64,000 nucleotides of DNA from Corydoras sp. C115 (taxonomy: Eukaryota > Chordata > Actinopteri > Siluriformes > Callichthyidae): contig JAFMOC010000007.1 of NCBI GenBank assembly GCA_019802505.1, positions 5,368,501 to 5,432,500 of the forward strand. Reading direction: 5' to 3'. Made by a program: the position numbers and the translations under genes. Shown here one piece after another: positions 11,145-24,309 of the stretch (positions are counted from its first letter, which is position 1; the number at the start of each line of letters is the position of its first letter). A model generated the notes under the pieces. The model worked only from the letters and a program-made list of their open reading frames with translations, had not been told where the DNA came from and did no database searches.

Positions 11145-12212
11145 GACACATCTCACCAAGTACTCACTTGTGTTCCTCAGGGCTCTGTACTTGGTCCTTT
11201 CCTCTTTTCACTATACATAACATCATTGAGCACAGTCATTCAGGTGCATGGTTTCTCTTACCACTGCTATGCGGATGACACTCATTTTCTTCTTTTCGTC
11301 TTTTGCCCCTGAAGACACCACAATCTCAAATCGGATATCTGCCTGCCTCACAGACATATCTGTTTGGATGAAGGCCCGTCATCTCAAATTGGATTTAGTA
11401 AAAACAGAGCTTCTCATAATCCCAGCTAAACCATCAATCCAGCATGAGCTGACCTTCCAAATTGATAGCTCCACAATCTCTCCAACCGTTTCGGTCCATA
11501 ACCTTGGTTTCACAATTTACTCCCACCTTAAACTCTCTGATCATGTTATCAAAACTGCCTGTTCCTGCAGATTCCTTCTTCACAACATGAGGAAGTTCAG
11601 ACCTTTCTTGACTGAACATGCTACCCAGCTGTTAGTTCAAGCCCTCATCCTATACCGGCTTGATTATTGTAATGCGTTACTTGCCGGTCTCCCAGATTCC
11701 ACAATCAGACCTCTACAACTAATTCAAAACTCTGCTGCCCAACTTGTATTCAACCAGCCCAAGCGAACTCATGTCACTTCACTACTCCTTTCTCTCCATT
11801 GGCTCCCTGTAGCTGCTCGCATTAATTAATTCATGGACCATTTCTGGATCTTCCCCCTCTTACCTTCACTCTATCTTTTCAAAATACACTCCAGCTCCAG
11901 TGATGATTGCCGCCTGGTGATTCCACCTCACAGAGGAGCTAATTCTCACTCCCTGGTGATCATCACTGCAAAATGGTGGAACGATCTTTCCAACTCTGTC
12001 CGTAAGGCAGAGTCACTTGTTATTTTTAAGAAACTAATGAAAACGCATCTTTTTAACAAATACATGTTGTAGGAAAAAAAGGGGGAGGGTGCAGGATCAG
12101 ATAAAGATCAGGTTTAATAATTCTATAGTGTAGCTGGTTTTCTTCATAACTGCTGACATGTGGTGTTCTCATTTGTAAGTCGCTTTGGATAAAAAGCATC
12201 TGTGCAACGCAT
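11145..12212 (+). pseudogene. L2/CR1-group LINE, 3' part of reverse transcriptase plus tail
   Basis: In one frame 'CVPQGSVLGPFLFSLYI' (RT motif) is followed by the catalytic YADD at 11268-11279. A frameshift just after this moves the reading to an ORF at 11248-11829 with 'ISVWMKARHLKLDLVKTELL', 'LDYCNALLAGLP' and 'LQLIQNSAAQLVFN', typical of the L2 RT C-terminus. After a stop at about 11827 the remainder (WWNDLSNSVRKAESLVIFKK) continues at 11833-12072. The 3' end has the L2 signature 'GTAAGTCGCTTTGGATAAAA' near 12177. The copy is 5'-truncated and lacks the endonuclease. It cannot be active. The same tail occurs in pieces at 16594 and 58450. Confidence 0.9.
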
Positions 12213-12962
12213 AATAAAAAACTGGAAGGACGTTAGGGACCAATCTTCTTTGAGGAGGAAATGTGGCCTAAAAAAAATCCTGAACGAACATGATTGGCGA
12301 TCTCTTAAATGTTTGGTGAAATCAAATAGAAGAAAAACAACAGAAGAATCCAGGGTTATGTTTACAAAAACCACTAACCAGTAAGGCTAACCAGAAATAA
12401 AAGGCTTCAATTTGCTCCAGATTTACCATGTTCCAGAGTGATGGGCGCATCAGGGTAAGAAGAGAGGCAGGTGAAGTGATGCATATCATGCCTACTGTAC
12501 AAGCCTGTGGAGGCAGTGCCATTATCTATGGTTGCTGTAATTGCTCAGTTCTAGGTTCAGCAACAGGATGTGCTCAAAGAATGAGGTCAGCTGACTTCAT
12601 GAATATATTGAATAACCAGCTTATTCCATCAATAGACTTCTTCTTCCCTGATGGCATGGGCAGATTCCAAGATGACAATGCCAGGATTCATCAGGCTCAA
12701 ATTGTGAGAGAGTGGTTCAGGGAGCATGAGACATCATTCTCACACATGGATTGGCCACCACAGAGTCCAGACCTTAACACCATTGTGAATCTTTGGGATG
12801 GAGAAGGCTTTGCGGATCAGTCAGACTCTTCCATATTCAATGCAAGATCTTGGTGAAAAATCAATACTGGATGGAATACAAGAAGGAAATAAATTTTGTA
12901 ACATTGCAGAAGCTTATCAAAACAAAGTGACAGTGAATGCATGGCGTAATCAAAGCTAAAGT
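12208..12962 (+). pseudogene. Decayed Tc1-like transposase
   Basis: The N-terminal piece (12208-12384) carries 'KKILNEHDWRSLKCLVKSNR', typical of the DNA-binding part. The DDE-domain piece (12428-12856) holds 'ACGGSAIIYGCC', 'FFFPDGMGRFQDDNARIHQA' with the second catalytic Asp, and 'DWPPQSPDLNTIVNLW'. In the last motif the third catalytic residue has become Val (family: PIENLW). The segment with the first Asp is deleted, and the end is frameshifted. This subfamily differs from the intact copy at 32144. Its 5' end abuts the LINE tail at about 12210. No terminal repeats are clear. Confidence 0.88.
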
Positions 12963-12990
12963 CTTTGATGCCGACTCTTTTGGTGGCCAC

Positions 12991-13740
12991 TGTTTTTTAA
13001 TTGGTCCTTTTAAAACTTAACTGAATTTGATTATTGTACAATAAAATGATTTATTTTTTCTCCTCTGCTGAACTGAGTGGTAGTATTGAAAAGTAGAAGT
13101 TTTTGAAAATCCACAAAATTTCAGTCACAAAGTAGCAGACCACATTAAATTACAGATCAGTAGAACAGAGTGCTGAGCCACTTAGTTGCTTATACTTTGT
13201 TGACTGAGTAACCACAGCATATTAAACCTTCTTTAGCATTACCAGCAACACAAAAACACAAAAACAATGCAGTCAAAGATTTGTGCCATAGATTTTAATG
13301 GCCTGGCATTGCAACCAAGTTGTGCATTTAATGGTGTAAAGCACACCCTCAATAGATTTTGGAGCTGTGGAATTGTTCTGTGAACTGATAAATTGGGGTT
13401 TTTATTTGGCAGTCTAAAAGATCAGTCAGAAGATCAGAGTTTTTTTCTAAATTGAACAAGCTGGGGAGTGGGAGTCCCACACTGAGCCTTGGTCCTCTCA
13501 AGTTATTTTCCTTAAAAACCGATAACATCATGGAGTTTTCCTTGGCACTGTTGCTTTGACTTCATTTTGAGGGTTTAGTACAGGTTTGGCAAAAGGTAAA
13601 CCCATTTACAGAACAAATAAGCCTAGACATTTTTTAGTATCTCCATTCACCTGACTTAGGATACATGTCTTCAGCTTATGTGTTTATACATGAGGACTAG
13701 TAGACAAGACACAAATGAGATATGAGAAAAACATTCAATC
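12991..13740. other. No recognisable feature
   Basis: The first ~150 bp may be the remainder of the Tc1 copy, but I cannot place an inverted repeat. No gene is seen. Confidence 0.4.
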
Positions 13741-13808
13741 TTCACACAAAAAGGGATTCGAACCGGGAATCCCTAGCGCTGAGAGGCGAACTTGCTAACC
13801 ACTAGCTG
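13741..13808 (-). mobile_element. SINE head fragment (tRNA-like part only)
   Basis: On the minus strand the piece contains TTAGCAAG...CGCCTCTCAGCGCT and the B-box GGTTCGAATCC. The body and tail are absent. Confidence 0.85.
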
Positions 13809-14309
13809 CTTAAATCATTTAAAATATTAAAACATTTGAAATTATTATCTGGTCAATTTAAATAAGATTTATGCCAAATAAGTTCTTTAAAATTATGTAA
13901 CATCTTTTAAACATGGAATGAGTCTTAGTTGTTGCGACTATGACTTTTATCATATTCTGCCTCAATGCTTAATAAGTACAAATATAACCTTCCTTTGATC
14001 ACAACTCAAAAGGAACTTCAATTAAACTACTGGCAGGGGACATGTTCTCTTGCTGTTACCATAAAACACTATTTTTCATAGCGAACTTCAAACTGCCAGA
14101 GATTTAAGCATATGTATATTGCAATGCATGATGTATAAGAACACTAAAGCACATGGTCTAAGCCCTTATCACATGTTATTCATTTATATGAATGAATTTT
14201 AGTCATTCTATTCTACAATAATTCTACAATAATTTCTAAAAAAGTACAGGGTTAGGATAAAATGAGATCCTCAATTTAGATTATTTAAATTTATATATTT
14301 CTCATAATC
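13809..14309. other. No recognisable feature
   Basis: AT-rich, with a local short tandem 'ATTCTACAATA' near 14210. Nothing else identified. Confidence 0.5.
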
Positions 14310-14610
14310 CTATCTCATTGGGGTAGTTCCCCATGCCTATCCAGGTGAGAACGTTTTGAACGCTGGGCAGATGGACACAAATCCATCACTGGCGATCCAT
14401 CATACACACTCATTCACATTGACACCCACATTATTTAGGGCCAATTCTGATAGGGCAATTTAGAGCAGCCAATTCACCTTAAATCATTTTTTTAGACTGT
14501 GTTTTTGGACTCAGAGAACCTGGAGTCCATGCATGGGAAGAAAGATTCAAACTTGGATTCCCAGAGCTGAGAAGTGGATGTGCTGACCATTATCCCACCA
14601 TGCCATCCTG
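14310..14610 (-). mobile_element. Old, full-span SINE copy
   Basis: It retains 'CCCATGCCTATCCAGG', 'GAACGCTGGGCAGATG', 'GTTTTTGGACT' and a decayed tRNA-like head ending 'ACCATTATCCCACCATGCC'. It has many substitutions, so it is older than the copies with clean target duplications. Confidence 0.85.
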
Positions 14611-16048
<1,438 letters not shown>

Positions 16049-16072
16049 TGTGTGTGTGTGTGTGTGTGTGTC
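16049..16072. repeat. (TG)n microsatellite
   Basis: Short pure TG array. Confidence 0.9.
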
Positions 16073-16117
16073 GGCCATTATATTTATTTACATTTTACTG
16101 TTTCTCGACTTCATACT

Positions 16118-16336
16118 TTGTTAGTCCCCTTTACTCTCTTCTCTAATGATCAGTACCCCCTCATTGCAGGTATTATTAGGGTGGTGGATAATGATATGCA
16201 TGGATCAGACACCTGTATGTTTTGATTGGTGTACTGTTCTCTGTCCAGAAGAGAGTCTGATCCACTCATAACAGCACAACACACACTAATGTCAGAATCA
16301 CTGCAGTAATGAGAATTATCCACCACCCTAATACCT
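16118..16336. mobile_element. Internal part of the Tc1-type MITE family
   Basis: 'AGGGTGGTGGATAAT' near 16178 and its inverse 'ATTATCCACCACCCT' near 16316 enclose about 130 bp and can form a hairpin. 'CTAATGATCAG' and 'GTGTACTGTTCTCTG' match the family at 7679. The outer terminal repeats are not visible. The copy directly precedes a transposase remnant. Confidence 0.6.
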
Positions 16337-16344
16337 CCTCCTCT

Positions 16345-16560
16345 TATCATCAAAGAATTACATGGAATGAGCTTGTTGATGATCTTAAGACACCTGGAGG
16401 CATTGTTATGAAAACCATTAGGAACACACTTCTCCATAATGGATTGGGATCCTGCAGTGCCCCTGCAAACAAATTCCTTTTGCTCAAGAAATTCTGAAGT
16501 TTGCCAATGAACACCTGAATGATTCAGAGGAGGCTTGATTTAACTTAGATGTGTGCACCA
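16345..16560 (+). pseudogene. Tc1-like transposase remnant (linker region)
   Basis: The frame reads 'TWNELVDDLKTPGGIVMKT', then 'IRNTLLHNGLGSCSA' and 'LLLKK'. After a short deletion and frameshift it gives 'LKFANEHLNDSEE'. This matches the stretch between the paired-like DNA-binding region and the first catalytic Asp in Tc1 transposases. No catalytic residues are present. Confidence 0.75.
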
Positions 16561-16593
16561 CCAAGTTTCTCCACCAAGTACCAAGTCATGTTT

Positions 16594-16648
16594 TATATAC
16601 ATTTAGTCATTTAGCAGACACTTTTATCCAAAGTGACTTACAAAAGAG
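16594..16648 (-). repeat. L2-type 3' tail fragment
   Basis: 'CATTTAGCAGACACTTTTATCCAAAGTGACTTAC' is the reverse complement of the L2 tail seen at about 12177. It may be the tail of an L2 or of a SINE that uses this tail. Confidence 0.75.
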
Positions 16649-16649
16649 A

Positions 16650-17916
16650 ACAACACAAGTCAGTAGGTAAAACCAGCTATTTATTTTACTTAATCAAGTT
16701 GATCAACACTTAACATTATGCTACCAGGCCTTCAAGAATGAAAGTGAAGGCCTAGGCAGGTAATTTAATATATGATCACAAGGTATGATGCCAAAATGTG
16801 ATTGGTTAAATGCTTTAATAAAAAAATCCATATAAGCAATGAATTAGCACCCTGTATCTTTTCTGAATAGGCATTCGGAACCTCTCTGTGACCCTAGTAG
16901 AGTACTAAGTGAAAGATATGAGATATATAGGAATACAAGAAGTATTAAAAACATATTATCTTTGGGTTAAACAGCTGGTCACGTAAATCATTTTAAATCT
17001 TAGCTTTCTTTGGCTTGGCAGTTTCAAAAGTATTGTCAAGCAAAGTCTTGGTATTTTCAGTGTCACAAGTTACTGCATCATTTTTACAGAAATACAGGAG
17101 CTGTAAGCAGCAGGCATATGACATCAGTCATACTGCTCTACTGTCAGAGTGCATTCAGTCAGCTGATGAGCAGCCTCAGGCTAATTGTGCAGGTACTAAA
17201 AGCAACGCTGAAAAAGCATTCTCTGATGCTGTTAACAACTTGAAAATACTACTGAGAAATTCACTATGGCATATATTTTGTCTAAAGAATTCTCTATTAG
17301 GATAAAATTAGCTACATATACAAACCTCAAAGTTATAAGCGTTAGGACACTTCCAAAAAGTGCAACAAAATATTACATTTGTAATTTGTCAAATAAATTT
17401 GAGCTTCGTTTGACAGGACATTTGATTCATGCAACACATGGAAAGAAGATGAAACAGAGCCTTGTGTTCCATTGGGACATATATGTTTTAAGTTATATTT
17501 CATAAGTTGGCATTTTAGAATTAGATATATTATTTGTTCCGGTCATTTTTAAACATACTTGGGGTGTAGAAGATGTGGCCTGCTTAACAGTCAAATGTCA
17601 CGGTTGTCTCATTCTCCTCTACATGATACTTCATACATTATTAATTGAACACAGATTTGGACAACTCAACTGTAAAAAATGAGGCCTGTTGTTGTCCTGC
17701 TGAAATACACATGGACAGGACAATGATTACTTCTCCTAAATAGCAATATAAGCCATTCCATTAATGGACAATTTACTTAAATTTAAATCACCCAATCCAT
17801 GGACATTGATATGTTTTTTGGGTGGCATATTAGACACATTTTATTTAATCACTCCAACCAAAAATATAGTCCATCTTAGATTGTTTCTGACTAGGAAATA
17901 TTGGCATTTAAGAAAT
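16650..17916. other. No recognisable feature
   Basis: Two overlapping + ORFs (17010-17243, 17015-17305) have no family motif, and neither is flanked by convincing splice sites. Confidence 0.45.
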
Positions 17917-17932
17917 CCCCCCCCCCCCCCCC
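17917..17932. repeat. Poly-C run (C16)
   Basis: Sixteen consecutive C residues followed by ACAAAAAAAC. Confidence 0.95.
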
Positions 17933-18887
17933 ACAAAAAAACAATTTGCATTCATCTCTTCACTCCAGCTATTAAGCTCCTTTAATGTTCAAACCTTAAT
18001 ACAACAGTATATCAATTAGACAGTGACAGCTATCAGGTAAGCCTTTTTACCACTTCAGCATTCTAATAATTCTAATTAAGTAATTAAGTAATCTACTTTT
18101 AAAATCACATCTACTGTAAGATGGAGTTTCTCTAGTCTTTGGTAGAGATGTATGCCTGAATACAGTCCCCAAGTATTGAGTCCACTGACATTTAAATTGA
18201 GACCATGTGTATATAGCGCAGTTGATAGATGAGATAAACATCCATTCAGTTGTAGCAAATGTAGACTGAGGCCTGGTATTCCCTTACTAAACTTTCTTTC
18301 CAAGAATGCAGAAAGTCTCTTTAAATTCCCAGTATACAACTCAATGTCATGACATGTCTTAACACATAAGCAAGTCACCCATGGCATGTGCTCTGATTTA
18401 CCCACATTTTACAACAGATATTGAATTTTACTTAGACCAGGCCAGATGGTCCCTGTCAACTTCTATTCAGTTTTTCTATTTCTATTTTTCTCGACAAAAG
18501 AGTGAAATATATTGGGATTGGTTCATTTCTCTATAGAATTAATCTATGTCTTTAAATTTTAGTAGTTTCAAATTGTATATGTTTTTACTGTTGCAAAATT
18601 TGTTAGATGATAGCACATGTAACTACTTTAGGATAGCATAAATGTTTCACTTGCAATGCATTTAAAGACTTTTATTTCAACCGACTTTTATTTTAATTTT
18701 ATTTTAAATAAACCTAAACTTCACTGCAGTGCCGTCAAGTCCATCAAGTTGTTTACAAAAAGTCTTTGATGAATGCAACTTTCATTCCCTTTCCTGTTGC
18801 CAACACTTTCCAGTTGAAAATTTGTTTTTTTAACATTCTTTTTAATGTTGCATTTTGTATTTTTTCTTGAGCATTTTGCAAGTGAGG
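17933..18887. other. No recognisable feature
   Basis: AT-rich; no coding or repeat signal recognised. Confidence 0.5.
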
Positions 18888-19034
18888 CAGCACAGTGGTG
18901 TCTGCCTTTTAGTGCTGGAGATTCATGTTCAAATCCTGATCTGGGCAGTGTTTGAATGGTCGTCTCGTCCATGTGGGTTTTCACCTGGTTCTGGGTACAG
19001 CATAGTACAGGATGAAGATAATGAGATGAGATAT
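18888..19034 (+). mobile_element. Internally deleted, decayed SINE copy
   Basis: The head 'GCAGCACAGTGG', 'TTCAAATCCTGATCTGGGCA' and 'CCATGTGGGTTTTCACC' lead directly to a tail 'GAAGATAATGAGATGAG'. The middle third of the element is missing. Confidence 0.7.
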
Positions 19035-19053
19035 TGAAAGTAACAAATTAAAA

Positions 19054-19163
<110 letters not shown>

Positions 19164-19350
19164 TACTAAAGATAACAGTGTTTTTTAAAGGGGCCCAAGT
19201 ATAAGCTAGACCATCAGATAATTTTTTCTTTTGCCATAAAAAATTTTGCAGTGTGCCAACTTGTCATAATAAATAAAGGGGTAAAAATATATATATATAT
19301 TTTTAAATATAATTTGCTACTTAAAATATAATAATAATATAAAATAAATA

Positions 19351-19710
19351 GGCGGCACGGTGGCTTAGTGGTTAGCACGTTCGCCTCTCAGCGCTAGGGA
19401 GTCCTGGTTCGAATCCCCATCTGGGTGGAGTTTCCATGTTCTCCCCGTGTCTGCGTGGGTTTCCTCCGGGTTCTCCGGTTTCCTCCCACAGTCCAAAAAC
19501 ATGGATCAAGTCAACTGAATTCTCCAAATTGCCCCATGTAGAGTGTGTCTGTGTGAGTGAGTGTGTGAGTGTGTGTGTACCCAGCAATGGATTGGCGCCC
19601 TGTCCTAGGTCTATCTGCCCAGCGCCCGAGGCGTTCTGCCCTGCATAGGCATGGGCAACCCCACCGCGACCCTAATAGAGGATAAAGCGGGAGATAATGA
19701 ATGAATGAAT
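19351..19710 (+). mobile_element. Young full-length SINE copy
   Basis: It starts GGCGGCACGGTGGCTTAG and ends in GATAATGAATGAATGAAT. Near-matching direct repeats AAAATAAATA/AAAATAGATA flank it. The internal TGTGTGAGTG segment is variable in length between copies. Confidence 0.92.
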
Positions 19711-19720
19711 AAAATAGATA

Positions 19721-20473
19721 GATTATAATTATATTAATACTTTTGTGTGTGTGGTTTTACTAAACACTCAACAGTTTTAGAAGAAATTTTTTTTGTAAGA
19801 AATTACAACATGTATGGGAATCCACAATAATGTATAATCTGAGGTGCACTAGTGGAGTGCACCTCACCTTCTGTAATGGAGTGCTTTCCAAACAGACTTT
19901 TTTTTATTTAAAACCACCTACCAAAACCTAATGCTAATGTGTATACCTGACATGAATACAAGTTTGTAAATGGAAATTTACTGGCAACTGTTGGACTGTT
20001 GGTTCAGTCGTGGCTACAGATGCTCTGTTTCATCTTCTGAGACATTTCATCCATCAGTGCCTATACCCCAGTACACCTGCTTTTGTATATATTGCAGGAT
20101 CCTGTGCAGATTTTCAAATGGGTTTTTCAGCTGCACGGACCATTCCTGACACATTTCTATGGTGACAGGCTGCCACTTGCCTTAAGCTAGATAAGCATTC
20201 TCTGTATCAGAAACATCTCTGTATCAGAAACATGGACATACCCATTTATTAGACTGAATGTGCCACCCAGTCTGACACCCAGTCATTACACCTTAGCAGT
20301 TTTACCTTAGCAATCAAATACTGATTGATGTATAATGTTTGAGCAAATGAATGATGGAGGAAAAACAATCTTATGCGCTACTCACCTACTATACAGGGCA
20401 CTGATAGAAGAGATTAGCCACTTCAGCAGCAAATATAAAAAATCTACAATTATTAAAATACACAGAGGAAAAA

Positions 20474-20477
<4 letters not shown>
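19721..20477. other. No recognisable feature
   Basis: Contains a tandem 18-bp piece 'CTCTGTATCAGAAACAT' repeated at about 20199-20232; nothing else seen. Confidence 0.5.
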
Positions 20478-20525
<48 letters not shown>

Positions 20526-20533
20526 TGTGTGTG
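20478..20533. repeat. (TG)n microsatellite
   Basis: TG array with one TTTG interruption. Confidence 0.95.
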
Positions 20534-20988
20534 AACTAACAAAAAAAAAAGACTTCAAATGCTGATGGTTGATTTTATAAAGAAGGATCTTTGTTTTAGT
20601 TTAACAGTCACATTTTGAAAATGTTAATGTATGCACACACTTGAATAGTTTGAATTTCCTTCCTCTATTCAGTTCTGTTTATGCTTAAATTTATGCTACA
20701 CATGCTCACTGTACATAAATAATCATGTTAAATGTGTTTTAATCTGGAAGATTGATCCTAATTCTAAGATGAATTGCTTATCTGCAGAAATATTATTTTA
20801 AATGGCAAAAAATATATATATAAAACATATTTTCGTAGTGTGATTGTAGTAGTAAGTACTTGAGGAAAAGATAAAACATTTATAGCAGCTTAATAAGGCT
20901 CACACATAACATTCACATATGCACAAAGCAGTAACCATAATCAGGAATGACTGCCACACACCTATTCACATGAAACACGACACATAAC

Positions 20989-21844
20989 TAAGGAATATCT
21001 CAGTGTCTGGCGATTTGATTCGATTCCGATTTTTGAGGTCACGATTCGATTCAGAATCGATGTTCGATTCAGAATCAGTTGAAATGGTCTTTAAATTTTG
21101 TTTAAATGATGTGATTGACAAGATGAAACAACAATGTAAACAATTAGAACATTTATTTAAAACAATACTTTCAGGTTCCTTCCTGTATCAAATCTTTTTG
21201 CATCATTTTATATTTATACAAAAATAGGATTGCGCTAAATTAAAATGAGCAGCCTTTCATCGAAACTAAAATACAGTCTTTACAGTCATAGTGCATTTAT
21301 ATTTTGCAAATCTATAAAACATTAAAAATAAAATCCATATTTCAGTCTTTTTATCTATATTGCACCAACATTCGCTACATTTTCAAAATTTAACCTTAAA
21401 TAGTAAATATATTTTTCAACTTTTCATCTTCTTTTATCTCAGGGTGATGTCACGCCAAACGAGCTTGCGCATTTGTCGTATTTCTAAAGTACCTCAATAT
21501 TATTTTACACTCATTGCAAACAGTTGTGCTCCTGTCAAGCTCTTTTTGACTTTAAAAGCCAAACATCGGCTTTTAACGACAGGGGGGTCGAATCGCGCCC
21601 CCTGCTCCATGCTTCCCGCATGCAAGTGAACTCCATTTAGACAACGGGAGCTGGTTAACAAGTGTGCTGTAGGGTGGCCGAGCGGATACGTAATGCGATA
21701 TGCAGTACTTTCGGGAGGGGGCGTCAAAAAATAAAACTTAAACGCATTTTTAAAAATCGATTCTTGGGCATTTTGAATCGATTCAGAATCGCCAGGACTA
21801 CGAATCGTGATTTTTTGAAGAATCTGTTTTTTTCAGCACCCCTA
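20989..21844 (-). mobile_element. hAT-like element with BED zinc-finger remnant
   Basis: It is flanked by the 8-bp duplication CACATAAC (20981-20988 and 21845-21852), the length made by hAT transposases. The right end reads CAGCACCCCTA. Both subterminal regions are dense in GATTCGATT-type inverted motifs. On the minus strand 'KADVWLLKSKRA' and, after a frameshift, 'TVCNECKIILRYFRNTTN' resemble the Cys pair and NTTN segment of a BED finger. The catalytic domain is absent and stops are present. Some human and fish ZBED genes derive from such transposases, but this copy is dead. Confidence 0.78.
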
Positions 21845-21847
21845 CAC

Positions 21848-21849
<2 letters not shown>

Positions 21850-21890
<41 letters not shown>
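21850..21890. repeat. (CA)n microsatellite
   Basis: Array begins inside the right 8-bp target duplication of the hAT-like element, so it may have grown from it. Confidence 0.9.
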
Positions 21891-21893
<3 letters not shown>

Positions 21894-22537
21894 TTGTATT
21901 AAACAATAAACATGGTAAATATTTATAAATATTGTACCTACTCAGTTAAGCGCCCTTTCTGTTCTTCTTATTTAGATGTGATTTCTCTCAAATATATAAC
22001 ACCAAAACATTTAAAACATTAAATGTTATTTAAAACATTTGGGACACAGATTCAAATGATATTCAGAAGACCTAAAGATTTAATTCTGTATGTTATTCAG
22101 TATTTTCTCCCCTCAGTTTTGACCTTTTAAGGCTTTGTAAATTAATGTCTTTACTGTAAATAACACAAAACAGTGGCATTTTAGCTTGTTTATTTAATTT
22201 AACTTTTTCATTAAAGGTGAATTTAGAATTTAAAGCCAATTAAAGTGTATTGTCATTTAGTGATGGCAGATCATCAATGTTAATAATAAATTCCCCAAAA
22301 AAAGCAGCCATAGCCCAGTGATAGAGATAGTGGTGCTTGAAAGTTTATAAAACCTTTAGGATTTTTAATATTTCTCTATAAATATGACCTAGGGCGGAGC
22401 TTCACTTTACCAATATAATAATGTAACAAACCCAGAGTTTGAATGACTGATAGCAATATGCACACTTGTCTATATCAGATTTATAGCAGTAATGTCAACA
22501 TAACCAACATTTACTAAAATAAAGTGTAAATAAATAA
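21891..22537. other. No recognisable feature
   Basis: AT-rich; nothing identified. Confidence 0.5.
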
Positions 22538-22543
22538 GAAATA

Positions 22544-22853
22544 GGGTGCACAGTGGCTTAGTGGTTAGCACGTTCGCCTTTCAGCACTAGGGATCCAGGT
22601 TCGAATCACAATCTGGGTGGAGTTTCCATGTTCGCCCTGTGTCCGTGTGGGTTTCCTCCGGGTTCTCCGGTCTCCTCCCACAATCCAATAAACATGGACC
22701 AAGGTCAATTTGCCCCATATAGAGTGTGTCTGTGCGAGTGAGTGTGTGCCCAGCGATAGATTGGCGCCCAAAACATTCTCCCGTGAATGGGCATGGGGAA
22801 CCTTCCCCGGGAACCTAGTAGAGGATAAAGAGGAAGATAATGGATGGATGGAT
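22544..22853 (+). mobile_element. Full-span SINE copy, moderately diverged
   Basis: Head GGGTGCACAGTGGCTTAG, body and (ATGG)n-type tail are present; short flanking repeats GAAATA at 22538-22543 and 22854-22859. The body lacks part of the 'CTGTCCTGGGTGTATC' segment. Confidence 0.9.
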
Positions 22854-23209
22854 GAAATATGACCTAAAACATAAGATATTCACATATCTCCTAAATTTAG
22901 ATAAAGAGAAAACAATATAATAATTGGTATGATTATTATTTCATTAGAAAAATTGTCCAATATTACATATTTGTGAGTCATATTTGTCTTGGTTGTTGGT
23001 TGACCACTCCTGTGGAGGGTAACAATGGTAGTGAATTTCCATTTGTACACAATCTGTCTGAATGTGGATTAGTGAAGTACAAACTCTTTAAAGAGGTTAC
23101 AAAACCAACATTTTCCAGCCTTTTCCAGTCTTTAAATTAAACAGAGTACTCACTCACACATGATTGTCATCCAATTGATTGAAAACATCAGACTCTAATT
23201 TCACCTTCA

Positions 23210-23447
23210 TATTACTAATCCTTTAGGTTCACATACTTTTGCCACTCAATATTTTTGACAAATATGTCACATTTTCCTCAATAAATAAATGGTTCAGTAT
23301 GATATTTTGTCTTTTTGTTTAACTGGGTTCTATTTATCTACTTTTAGGATTTACAGATAAATGTAAGTGTTAAAACCTTATTATGTGTTATGTCATATTT
23401 ATGCAGAAATATTCTAAAGGGTTAACAAATTGTCAAGTACAGCTGTA
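23210..23447. mobile_element. Possible Tc1/mariner end remnant
   Basis: 'TTCACATACTTTTGCCACTC' and, near the right end, 'TTTATGCAGAAATATTCTAA' followed by 'CAAGTACAGCTGTA' resemble ends of fish Tc1-type elements. Recognition is from memory and no matching left end is identified. Confidence 0.4.
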
Positions 23448-23472
23448 TATGCACACAATATTTTAACAATAT

Positions 23473-23750
23473 TGTAGGGTGGCAGAAGAACCCAGATGGA
23501 GTCAGGAATCCATTTTCTTGAATACATGGTTTATTTACAGACAATAATATTCAAAAATATAATTCACTCCTCTCATTCATAAAACCAACCAACCCGACTT
23601 AACCACTTAACCACTGGGCTTATATCCCATCTGGGAAATCCTCCGGTGCACACCCCTATTGGTGGCTGCCACTTGACGCTAAAACATAGCACCCCTCTCT
23701 AAACTCGCCTGGCATTCCAAAAATATGTGGACGCAACACCACTTACATCA
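23473..23750 (-). mobile_element. Solo LTR, 278 bp
   Basis: Starts TGTAGGG and ends CATCA with identical flanks CAATAT (23467-23472 and 23751-23756). On the minus strand a TAAATAAACC polyadenylation-type motif lies in the right place. No internal region remains, as expected after LTR-LTR recombination. Superfamily is unknown. Confidence 0.72.
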
Positions 23751-24029
23751 CAATATATAATCATTTATGCAACAAAACTACAGAAAATATTTTACATTAT
23801 TGATTAATTAATTGCCTCACACCCAATGAAGAGTGGGATATTTTTTAGCACCAGCCATGACACTAACTAGGAAAAGTGGCTTAGAAGACTGAAATATTGT
23901 TCTGTCTACTGATGACCTTTCCTTCAAGTAATGTAATAAAATTACCAATCTGAATAGGGTTAAATATTCCTTGTTTTTGTAGCTGAGCCAGCTGGAACAC
24001 ATTATACACTATATATAGTAAAGGATTGA

Positions 24030-24300
24030 GACAAACTTTATCCCCTTAGGAGCTATTATGACACTCCATTGTACATTAGTTTGGAAGGCCATCTTTTCAG
24101 GTCTAAGGCTTATGTTGAATTAAAGGACCTGGCATACAATCTCTGTTCTAGTTCACCCCAAAAATGTTAAGGTCAAGGCTGTGTGTGGGCCAGTCATGTA
24201 CTTTCGTACCAAACTCACTGAAGCATGCCTTTATGGACATTCATGCGCTACAGTACAGTTATGCTGGAACAGAACAGTGTCTTTCTTAAACTGCTTATAC
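24030..24300. repeat. Old interspersed repeat, unnamed
   Basis: 'TTTTCAGGTCTAAGGCTTATG', 'AAGGTCAAGGCTGTGTG', 'GGCCAGTCATGTACTTT' and 'CTTTATGGACATTCATG' match a dispersed fish repeat I recall, and also parallel 49480-49690. No boundaries are visible. Confidence 0.45.
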
Positions 24301-24309
24301 ATCTGTGCC

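Noticed and set aside
18888..19037. 60-87 codon ORFs as coding exons
   Set aside because: They fall in a decayed SINE copy.
19351..19440. Possible true tRNA gene in the SINE heads
   Set aside because: The same head is attached to the same body in many copies and no full cloverleaf with acceptor stem pairing could be drawn, so these are SINE promoters.
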